Shown: positions 26,878-33,252 of the stretch, one piece after another
Layout: the number at the start of each line of letters is the position of its first letter
Numbering within the stretch: the stretch's first letter is position 1
IMG/VR virus record: IMGVR_UViG_3300010160_000077
Span: 1-45,948 of that record
Length of the DNA stretch: 45,948 nt
DNA from: a virus
Strand: one strand, 5' to 3'
Program-made: the position numbers and the translations under genes
The notes under the pieces: generated by a model
The model's database searches: none
What the model saw: the letters and a program-made list of their open reading frames with translations, nothing else
What the model was told of the DNA's origin: nothing

Positions 26878-27497
26878 TAATCACTCCTGGACTAACAAAA
26901 ATTGAAGGTTTTGTAAAAATACACGACCCCAGAACAGGCGAAATTTTAGTAGATAAAAAGAATGCCATACACTATGAAAATATCAGTATCTGTATGGCTC
27001 GTACTCTAAGCGACCGATCTTTGGTACAAGGCGGAGGATTTATCTATGACATGGCATTTGGCAACGGTGGTAGCGCAGTAGATCCTACTGGAGTTATAAC
27101 CTATTTGCCCCCCAATACTGTGGGCATTAACGCAAGTCTATACAACGAAACCTACGTTAAAGTAGTGGATGATAACAGCGCAGCCAATCAAGACCCTGGT
27201 AACAACTACATGACTGTGGTACACACGTCAGGACAACCTTACACCGACATTATTGTGACCTGTTTGCTAGACTACGGTGAACCAGCAGGACAACAGGCCT
27301 TTGATAACAGCACCAATTTCAATGGCGAATACGTGTTTGATGAACTGGGATTGCAATGTAAAGTTGGACCCAGTGCAGGTGATTTATTGTTAATTACCCA
27401 TGTAATCTTTCATCCTGTGCAAAAAAGTTTGAATCGTCAAATACAGATTGATTACACGTTACGAATCCAAACTCTTACTAACTTGAGTAGAGCATAA
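26874..27497 (+). CDS. Baseplate/tail virion protein, paralogue of the mini-gene
   Basis: A 207-residue protein with an opening strand (KIEGFVKIHDPRTGEILVDK), NAIHYENISICMARTLSDRS, a G-G-F-I-Y-D-M-A-F-G-N-G-G loop and a C-terminal beta-rich part ending IQIDYTLRIQTL. I recall this opening pattern from virion proteins of T4-like marine phages but cannot name a T4 gene. Its place right after the gp7-type gene corresponds to T4 gp8 (334 residues), yet homology to gp8 is not evident to me. It sits between the wedge gene and the fibre genes, so a fibre-attachment or outer-baseplate role is likely. Confidence 0.6.
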   Translation: MIITPGLTKIEGFVKIHDPRTGEILVDKKNAIHYENISICMARTLSDRSLVQGGGFIYDMAFGNGGSAVDPTGVITYLPPNTVGINASLYNETYVKVVDDNSAANQDPGNNYMTVVHTSGQPYTDIIVTCLLDYGEPAGQQAFDNSTNFNGEYVFDELGLQCKVGPSAGDLLLITHVIFHPVQKSLNRQIQIDYTLRIQTLTNLSRA

Positions 27498-27510
27498 ATA
27501 TGCTTATGCT
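27491..27510. repeat. 7-bp inverted repeat spanning a stop codon
   Basis: AGCATAA (27491-27497) and TTATGCT (27504-27510) pair perfectly around a six-base loop. The left arm contains the TAA stop of the previous gene. There is no T-run, so it may be an mRNA 3'-end stabiliser rather than a terminator. A TAAATA also lies across its left arm and loop. Confidence 0.5.
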
Positions 27511-27517
27511 ACAGAAT

Positions 27518-27525
27518 AATAAATA
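27518..27525 (+). promoter_or_regulatory. T4-late-type promoter element (AATAAATA)
   Basis: AATAAATA ends 20 bases before the tail-fibre ATG at 27546. It lies in a 48-base gap, and its spacing matches the other late-type elements. It would drive the fibre gene. Confidence 0.6.
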
Positions 27526-27545
27526 TAACGGGATCGAATAAACAA

Positions 27546-28946
27546 ATGTCATATACAATAACCCTAACAGATGGAACCATATTTGCAACTATAGCAGACG
27601 GTACAATCAACACTTCTGCCAATCCAGCTGTAACATTGGTAGGTAAAAATTACGCTGGATATGGAGCATTCTTAGACACTAACTTCATGAGAATGTTAGA
27701 AAATTCTTCTTTCAATACGGCACCACCTGCTCCAATAACTGGACAACTTTGGTGGAACAATACTCCAAACGCTGGGCAACTTTCTGTTTATATGGGTTCG
27801 GCCTGGAAATCGCTTGCTGCCTTGGTCGTAGCAAACTCAACTCCTAGCACATCAGTTTATAGTACCACTGGCGATCTTTGGTATGACACTGTAAATCAAC
27901 AGGTAAACATCTGGACTGGTGCTACCTGGTTGTTGGTAGGTCCACAATTTAGTGCAGGTACAGGTGTAACCGGTGCCTTTGCCAATGTGATAACTGATAG
28001 TATTAGTGTAACTCATAAAGTGATAGAGTTAGTGGTCAATAATAATGTAGTCGGTATCATCAGTGAAGACACAGTATTTACACCTCAAACAACCATTCCA
28101 GGTTTTGCCAACGTCAATCCTGGACTACAATTGGCCAATGTTTCAAACGGTGTGGGCGGTGCTAGTGTTCCATCATACTGGGGACAAGGCAATGTAGGTG
28201 TAAGCGTACAAGGCAACGTCAGCGCCAACGTATTCTTGGGTAATGGTAGTCAATTGACTGGAGTATACGGTAATGCCAACGTAGCTACCTTTATGGGTAG
28301 TGGCAACAGCATGAACATCAGTGTCACTGGTACCGTCAATACCACTTCAATAGTATCTGCTACTGGTAACATAACTGGTGGTAATGTGCTATTTGGTGCA
28401 GGTGTTGTAAGTGGAACTGGTAATATTACTGGAAATACATTACGAATTTCAAGTATTACTAATGCCAGCGGCAATATCTCGGGCAATATTGGTAATAGCA
28501 CATCTTATTTTAACACTGTGTTTGCAAACACATTCGCTGGTACTTCCACTACGGCCTTATACGCTGACGTTGCAGAACGATTTTCTGCAGATGCTGAGTA
28601 TGAACCTGGTACCGTGGTTGAATTGGGCGGATCGGCAGAAATTACAAGATCCACAACAGAATTAAGCGACTCTGTGTTCGGTGTCATAAGTACACGAGCA
28701 GCATATTTAATGAATAGTGGTGCTGGATCTGATTTGACTCATCCTCCGGTTGCAATGACCGGCCGAGTTCCTGTACAATGTACTGGTGTTATACACAAAG
28801 GCGATCGATTGGTCAGTGCCGGACATGGCGTTGCAAGATCTGCCAATCCTGGAGAAGCCACAGCGTTCAACACAATTGGCCGAGCACTTGTGGACAAATT
28901 AGATTCAGGTGTGGGCATGGTTGAAGCTATTGTAACAATTAAATAA
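27546..28946 (+). CDS. Tail-fibre-type protein
   Basis: A 466-residue protein of a type common in marine T4-like phages. The N-terminus has the conserved F-L-D-T-N-F-M-R-M-L-E-N helix, then two related W-rich repeats, ITGQLWWNNTPNAGQLSVY and GDLWYDTVNQQVNIWTG. The middle is N/G/T/S-rich (repeated G-N-I-[TS]-G), likely a beta-structured fibre shaft. The C-terminal domain starts near residue 338: ALYADVAERFSADAEYEPG, FGVISTRAAYLMNSG and PPVAMTGRVPVQC. This end domain recurs on many phage fibre proteins and may act as a trimerisation or self-cleaving tip, which is not shown here. It is probably an adhesin attached to the baseplate. Confidence 0.75.
   Translation: MSYTITLTDGTIFATIADGTINTSANPAVTLVGKNYAGYGAFLDTNFMRMLENSSFNTAPPAPITGQLWWNNTPNAGQLSVYMGSAWKSLAALVVANSTPSTSVYSTTGDLWYDTVNQQVNIWTGATWLLVGPQFSAGTGVTGAFANVITDSISVTHKVIELVVNNNVVGIISEDTVFTPQTTIPGFANVNPGLQLANVSNGVGGASVPSYWGQGNVGVSVQGNVSANVFLGNGSQLTGVYGNANVATFMGSGNSMNISVTGTVNTTSIVSATGNITGGNVLFGAGVVSGTGNITGNTLRISSITNASGNISGNIGNSTSYFNTVFANTFAGTSTTALYADVAERFSADAEYEPGTVVELGGSAEITRSTTELSDSVFGVISTRAAYLMNSGAGSDLTHPPVAMTGRVPVQCTGVIHKGDRLVSAGHGVARSANPGEATAFNTIGRALVDKLDSGVGMVEAIVTIK
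28938..28945 (+). promoter_or_regulatory. T4-late-type promoter element (ATTAAATA)
   Basis: ATTAAATA overlaps the stop codon of the fibre gene and ends 19 bases before the ATG at 28965. This is the fourth element with 18-20-base spacing in the window. Confidence 0.5.
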
Positions 28947-28964
28947 AGTTGGAATTAATAAAAA

Positions 28965-29921
28965 ATGACATATACAGCCGGTAGCACTATTGTAGCAACA
29001 GATTATAATGGGTTTGTCAGCACCACAGCTGGTGCCAATGTAAATGCCACCTGGAACTCAACCTACGGTCAAACAGCAATAAGCACAGTAAGTGCTGCTG
29101 GTAGCATAACAGCAACACAATGGGCTACTCTAGTAAACACTATCACAAGTATGGGCAGTCATCAACCTACTGTTATCACTAGTAGAGCCGCACCAACTGC
29201 AGGTACTACCATATCAATTCTGGCCGCAGTAAATACCGACATTACCAACTGCTACAACAACAGGCTGAATGCCTATGCCTCGGGTAGCCAATACACTGGA
29301 TGGACCGGTACCAACAGCAAGACCTCAGCAACTGGCGCAGGTACAAATGCTTGGTCAATTGCATTTGTCAATGATGTGGCCTTCTCTAGCAGTACTACCA
29401 AAGATTACTTTTTTGGAGCAGGCGGCATAATCCGTTTACAGTTCAGCAAAACCAGTACCGGCACTGACATTGATCCAGACTGGAATGCTTTTGCCACAGC
29501 CTGCGGAACATTGTCGTTCACTGGAACCAGTACAAGCAAAACCATCGCCGGTGTCTCCTATCAAGGAACTAATAAAATTGCCGGCTCGGGAACCCCAACC
29601 ACGTTGGCCACCAGTATTGGTGCTGCACAGTTGACTGGAAGCAATCAAGAAATATTCCTACAGTACATAGGTGGAGCATACACTACTTCATATATCCAAG
29701 TGCAGGCATACAATTTAAGCGCAAGTGTGATACGGTTTACCGCCAATTGGGTACAACCAGCCGTAGGCGGAGCCGGACAAACCAACAACATCACGGGCGG
29801 TACAGCTGCAAGTGGTGCCACACCTGGCACAGCACCATGCACAATTTGCACCTATTTCCCACCAGAAACCACATACTTGTCCAATAGCTGGGGCACACCA
29901 ACTGTAGCCGCTACACTGTAG
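28965..29921 (+). CDS. Fibre/virion protein, T/S/A-rich
   Basis: The 318-residue product begins MTYTAGSTIVATDYNGFVST. It continues with an alanine-, threonine- and asparagine-rich helix (ATWNSTYGQTAISTVSAAG, TQWATLVNTITSMGSHQP). The C-terminal half is beta-rich and ends with a C-x-x-C pair (APCTICTYFPPE). Similar proteins are common among virion proteins near tail fibres in marine phages, where the opening A-x-D-Y-N-x-[FI] is typical. No enzymatic motif is seen. Its stop lies in the second copy of a tandem 14-bp repeat, so the last residues may be recent. Confidence 0.6.
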   Translation: MTYTAGSTIVATDYNGFVSTTAGANVNATWNSTYGQTAISTVSAAGSITATQWATLVNTITSMGSHQPTVITSRAAPTAGTTISILAAVNTDITNCYNNRLNAYASGSQYTGWTGTNSKTSATGAGTNAWSIAFVNDVAFSSSTTKDYFFGAGGIIRLQFSKTSTGTDIDPDWNAFATACGTLSFTGTSTSKTIAGVSYQGTNKIAGSGTPTTLATSIGAAQLTGSNQEIFLQYIGGAYTTSYIQVQAYNLSASVIRFTANWVQPAVGGAGQTNNITGGTAASGATPGTAPCTICTYFPPETTYLSNSWGTPTVAATL

Positions 29922-29928
29922 CCGCTAC
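29901..29928 (+). repeat. Tandem 14-bp repeat containing a stop codon
   Basis: ACTGTAGCCGCTAC is present twice without a gap (29901-29914 and 29915-29928). In the first copy the frame reads T-V-A-A-T. Because 14 is not a multiple of three, the second copy is read in another frame and supplies the TAG stop (29919-29921). Confidence 0.95.
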
Positions 29929-29958
29929 TACCACCTAACCAAATTGGCACAACAACAG

Positions 29959-29987
29959 TAGACTTCCAACGTATTTTGTAGTATAAT
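29959..29987 (+). promoter_or_regulatory. Sigma70-like promoter of the first accessory unit
   Basis: TAGACT (29959-29964), a 17-base spacer, then a perfect TATAAT (29982-29987). The -10 box ends six bases before the ATG at 29994, so the predicted transcript starts at about the A of ATG and is leaderless. It differs from the TAAATA elements before the structural genes. Confidence 0.6.
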
Positions 29988-29993
29988 ACAATT

Positions 29994-30308
29994 ATGGATA
30001 CCAATCAACTAGTAGAACATGGCCGTGCTAGATTTGAACATGCTCAGTCTCGACGTGTACTTAAAGAAAAATATCAAGCCAAACTGACCTTTGCCTATAA
30101 CGGTGGAATGTGGTCAGCTGGTCCTGAACTTATCAATACATTAACAGCGTCCGTGGAAACGGGCCAACAAGGCTTGGTTCTTCTTGACTTGTACGATACA
30201 CCTGTTAGAGTAGATTATCGAGAACTACTAACATTGGCACAACAACGCTGGCAAGAACAAATGACAGCCTGGTTGATTGAACACGACGAACTAAACAAAA
30301 ACAGATGA
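29994..30308 (+). CDS. Small conserved phage protein of unknown function
   Basis: A 104-residue soluble protein. Its body reads HGRARFEHAQSRRVLKEKYQ, FAYNGGMWSAGPELI, VLLDLYDTPVRVDYRELL and AQQRWQEQMTAWLIEHDEL: helix, short beta hairpin, helix. I recall similar small proteins beside tail-fibre genes in T4-like marine phages but know no function. The arginine/lysine-rich first helix could bind nucleic acid or a partner protein; this is conjecture. Its TGA overlaps the next ATG (ATGA). A promoter with the -10 box six bases upstream predicts a leaderless message. Confidence 0.65.
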   Translation: MDTNQLVEHGRARFEHAQSRRVLKEKYQAKLTFAYNGGMWSAGPELINTLTASVETGQQGLVLLDLYDTPVRVDYRELLTLAQQRWQEQMTAWLIEHDELNKNR

Positions 30309-31108
30309 CACAAGGAGTTGTAATATTTGCCTACGCCAACAAACTGATCGACTATGTGGCCTTGGCAGCCTGGAGTACTAAGAATATACATCGTCATTTG
30401 GGTCTCCCGGTCTGTGTTGTTACTGACGTTGTTGATTTACCTGGCACATACCAATTCGATCAAGTCATACACGCTGACAAGCAAGGAAACAATTCCAGAT
30501 ACTTTACCGACTTTGGCGACAGCGTGACATGGTACAATCATGATCGCATGACAGCCTATGCCGTGAGTCCATGGGATCAGACCCTGGTCTTGGATGCAGA
30601 CTATGTGGTAGCAAGTGATCAATTAAAAGTATTGTTCGATGTTGATATAGATTTCTTGGCACATGATCATGCATATGATGTTACCGGAGGTGACACATTT
30701 GCACAGGACAACTGGTTTGGACGATATCGCATGCCCATGTCATGGGCCACTGTAATGCGTTTCAACCGCAGTCAAACCTCTGAATTGATATTTGATGCTA
30801 TGCAAATGATAAGAGACAACTGGACCCATTATAGACGCTTGTATGGCGTATCTGATGCCACCTACAGGAATGATTATGCATTGACCATCGCTCAACTGCT
30901 TGTAAATGGGCAGGTACTAGATTGGCCTAGCATTCCATGGGGACTGGCCACAGTTACTCCAGATGCACAACTGACACAGTTAATCAACAAACACTATCGA
31001 GTAGACTATCGGACTGTGTCGGGTCAGTCACGGTATATCACATTAAATCAAGACTTTCATGCCATGGGCAAACGACATCTAGGAGACATTGTTGCCAGTA
31101 CTTGCTGA
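30305..31108 (+). CDS. GT-A-fold glycosyltransferase-like protein
   Basis: A 267-residue protein with a nucleotide-sugar transferase layout. The N-terminal Rossmann-like strand is VVIFAYANKLIDYVALAAWS, followed by H-L-G-L-P-V-C-V-V-T-D. A D-x-D-type motif, LVLDADYVV, lies near residue 99, where GT-A enzymes bind metal and nucleotide sugar. Later parts are FLAHDHAYDVTGGDTFAQDN and a conserved W-x-T-V-M-R-F-N. The next gene is a clear relative. It probably transfers a sugar to an envelope or virion acceptor. The family is most like GT8 in shape but I cannot confirm it. ATGA overlap with the upstream gene. Confidence 0.6.
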   Translation: MTQGVVIFAYANKLIDYVALAAWSTKNIHRHLGLPVCVVTDVVDLPGTYQFDQVIHADKQGNNSRYFTDFGDSVTWYNHDRMTAYAVSPWDQTLVLDADYVVASDQLKVLFDVDIDFLAHDHAYDVTGGDTFAQDNWFGRYRMPMSWATVMRFNRSQTSELIFDAMQMIRDNWTHYRRLYGVSDATYRNDYALTIAQLLVNGQVLDWPSIPWGLATVTPDAQLTQLINKHYRVDYRTVSGQSRYITLNQDFHAMGKRHLGDIVASTC

Positions 31109-31874
31109 ACGTGGCTATCTAATACCAGCCATTGATAATGCTACAACAGACTATCTGGCCTGTGCTGTCCAGCTGGCTCGTAGTATCCGTGAGTTTCATC
31201 CTGATGCACAAATTGCCGCTGTTACAACACGACGATTAAGTGATCCAGTATTTAATCATGTGATTCCTTTGCCACATGGTGATCAAAGCGCCACAGAAAA
31301 CAAACAATGCAACGACTGGCAGGTGTTTGAAGCTAGTCCATTTAGACAAACTATCAAACTAGAAGCTGACATGATTGTTGCAAGTCCCGTTGATCATTGG
31401 TGGACCTTGTTTGAACGGCGTGATGTGGTGATTAGTCAAGGCTGTAGAGACATTTATGATCAGCCTGCTCGATCCAGATTTTACAGACAACTATTTGATC
31501 GCAATCATCTTCCAGATGTTTACAATGCTATCACTTATTGGCGCCTGAGTAAAACAGCAAGAGATTTTTTTGATCTAGTAAGAAGCATATTTGAAAATTG
31601 GTCTGACTATCAACGCTGTCTCTTAATGCCCGATGCAGAACCGTCCACAGATGTGGTATATGCTATGGCCGCAATCTTAATGGGGCCAGACCTTGTTACA
31701 TTGCCTTCGGGACTTGGTCCTACAATAACTCACATGAAACAACACATAATACCAACGCAAACACCGGATTGGACTAAAGAATTAGTATGGGAATATCCCA
31801 ACCTTAGGATACAGACAGTGGCACAATGGGGAGTAATACACTACAACACAAAGACTTGGCGTGCTGATGGATGA
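31092..31874 (+). CDS. GT-A-fold glycosyltransferase-like protein, paralogue of the previous gene
   Basis: The frame opens with tandem TTG codons at 31089 and 31092. AGGAG at 31081-31085 gives better spacing to the second, so I place the start there (260 residues). It overlaps the previous gene by 17 bases. The layout follows the upstream paralogue: YLIPAIDNATTDYLACAVQL, A-A-V-T-T-R-R-L, then IKLEADMIVASP, where E-A-D replaces the usual D-x-D. YNAITYWRLSKTARDFFDLV follows, and an N-W-x-x-Y-x-R pattern is shared with the neighbour (W-T-H-Y-R-R there). E-A-D is seen in some GT-A proteins, but it weakens a firm activity call. It probably acts with the upstream protein. Confidence 0.55.
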   Translation: MPVLAERGYLIPAIDNATTDYLACAVQLARSIREFHPDAQIAAVTTRRLSDPVFNHVIPLPHGDQSATENKQCNDWQVFEASPFRQTIKLEADMIVASPVDHWWTLFERRDVVISQGCRDIYDQPARSRFYRQLFDRNHLPDVYNAITYWRLSKTARDFFDLVRSIFENWSDYQRCLLMPDAEPSTDVVYAMAAILMGPDLVTLPSGLGPTITHMKQHIIPTQTPDWTKELVWEYPNLRIQTVAQWGVIHYNTKTWRADG

Positions 31875-32226
31875 TACTACAAAAAACTTTTGGCAGGCGT
31901 TCCAGGACTGGCAGGCTACACCTGTGGAATACAAGCCACCCATTCAACGACTCTATTACGATGACAACGGCATGCCATTATTTTACGTGGATCAAGATCT
32001 TCCAGGTAATTATATTGATCTAGATGGTGCCAGTTACGTTGTAGCAGACATGAATATCCGTGTTGTTGACGGTAAAATTGTAAAAATTAAACAGCCTGTT
32101 TATATAAAAAAATTAATGCCTGATTTGGAATCGGGCACATGTTGCCATCCTGATACTGTATGCATAGTAGTCGATGACACTGAACCTTGTACCAAATGGA
32201 ATTTAAAAACTTATGAAAAAAATTGA
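31867..32226 (+). CDS. Hypothetical protein, about 119 residues
   Basis: I chose the ATG at 31867; a GTG two codons earlier (31861) is possible. The product starts MDDTTKNFWQAFQDWQA. It continues with RLYYDDNGMPLFYVDQDLPG, a short beta domain (YIDLDGASYVVADMNIRVVD) and a C-terminal part with three cysteines (G-T-C-C-H-P-D and a single C near the end). No known family comes to mind, though the D-x-x-G-x-P-L-x-Y opening looks conserved-phage-like. It overlaps both neighbours, so it belongs to the same message as the glycosyltransferase-like genes. Confidence 0.5.
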   Translation: MDDTTKNFWQAFQDWQATPVEYKPPIQRLYYDDNGMPLFYVDQDLPGNYIDLDGASYVVADMNIRVVDGKIVKIKQPVYIKKLMPDLESGTCCHPDTVCIVVDDTEPCTKWNLKTYEKN

Positions 32227-33139
32227 CATAGCTGATCTAGATTGTATCTACCTAACATATGATGAACCCGAACGTGAAGAGTTCTGGGTCAAAATCCGTA
32301 ACATGATTCCTTGGGCTCTCAGAGTTGATGGAGTTAAAGGATCGGATGCTGCACACAAGGCAGCTGCGGCCGCAAGTACCACTGAACGTTTTGTTCTAAT
32401 TGATGGTGACAACTTGCCAGAAGAAAAGTTTTTTAATCTCACTCTAGAGTTACCTGACGCCCAATGGGAAAGTGCTGTGTTTCGCTGGCGTGCCCGTAAT
32501 CATGTCAATGGGCTTATGTACGGCAATGGTGGATTAAGTTCATGGACTAGAACATTTGCCAATGAAATGAAAACACACGAAGCCACGGATGGTCGTGTGG
32601 CTACCGAAGTAGAGTTTTGTTTTGATCCGTTATACTGGGCCATGCACGATTGTTATAGCACAACATACCCCAATGGATCAGCATTCCATGCTTGGCGTGC
32701 GGGCTTCAGAGAAGGAGTCAAAATGTGTCTCAATCAAGGAGCTCGACCAAGTCTTGCCGAGTTCAAGACACGAGTACATCATAGAAATCTAGATCATTTG
32801 ACCATTTGGCACAACGTAGGACGTGACGTAGAACATGGCATCTGGGCAATAGCCGGCAGCAGAATGGGCACTTACATGACCATGTTGACTGAATGGGATC
32901 ATTGCCTGGTACAGGATTTTGATGCTCTTGCTGAAATATATAAAACGGTAGACGGACACAATCCTGAAATAATACTGGGTCGTGTGGCTGAAGACCTATA
33001 CAAACAATTGGACTTGCCCATGACCGTGATAGACGCACAGGCCAGCAGGTTCTTTAAGCATCACTATCGTAGCAATTGGCACAACCGCGGAGTCATGACA
33101 CGTGAGATTGATGTGATTAGAAGTCAGGAAGGTTGGTAA
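32213..33139 (+). CDS. Possible glycosyltransferase, conserved in marine phages
   Basis: The 308-residue protein starts KKIDIADLDCIYLTYDEPER. The pattern Y-L-T-Y-D-E-P, VDGVKGSDAAHKAAAAAST and RFVLIDGDNLPEEKF gives a GT-A-like reading. The strand ending in D-G-D-N would be the metal-binding D-x-D site, and the K-G-S-D-A-A-H-K helix would contact the nucleotide. Homologues with this K-G-x-D-A-A-H-K signature occur in T4-like cyanophages, to my recollection without known activity. The C-terminal half is helical and rich in W and H (GRDVEHGIWAIAGSRMGTYM). It is the last gene of the first accessory unit, followed by a 113-base gap. Confidence 0.5.
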   Translation: MKKIDIADLDCIYLTYDEPEREEFWVKIRNMIPWALRVDGVKGSDAAHKAAAAASTTERFVLIDGDNLPEEKFFNLTLELPDAQWESAVFRWRARNHVNGLMYGNGGLSSWTRTFANEMKTHEATDGRVATEVEFCFDPLYWAMHDCYSTTYPNGSAFHAWRAGFREGVKMCLNQGARPSLAEFKTRVHHRNLDHLTIWHNVGRDVEHGIWAIAGSRMGTYMTMLTEWDHCLVQDFDALAEIYKTVDGHNPEIILGRVAEDLYKQLDLPMTVIDAQASRFFKHHYRSNWHNRGVMTREIDVIRSQEGW

Positions 33140-33184
33140 TTTGACCTGGTCCTGTGCTGCAACTGTCAAATTGTTCAATACCAA
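33140..33184. repeat. 8-bp perfect inverted repeat in the gap between accessory units
   Basis: AATTTGAC (33140-33147) pairs with GTCAAATT (33177-33184) across 29 bases. It starts directly at the end of the previous gene and lies 35 bases before the -35 box of the next promoter. It could be an operator or part of an mRNA 3' structure. The rest of this 113-base gap is A/T-rich and holds the promoter. Confidence 0.5.
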
Positions 33185-33218
33185 AAGAAAAACTATTGCT
33201 ATCTGATTTAAAATTCAG

Positions 33219-33247
33219 TTGATTTAACAAGACAAATACTGTATAAT
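33219..33247 (+). promoter_or_regulatory. Sigma70-like promoter of the radical SAM unit
   Basis: TTGATT (33219-33224), a 17-base spacer and a perfect TATAAT (33242-33247). The -10 box ends five bases before the ATG at 33253, so initiation would fall on or next to the start codon and give a leaderless mRNA. The arrangement repeats that of 29959-29994. Confidence 0.65.
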
Positions 33248-33252
33248 AAACT

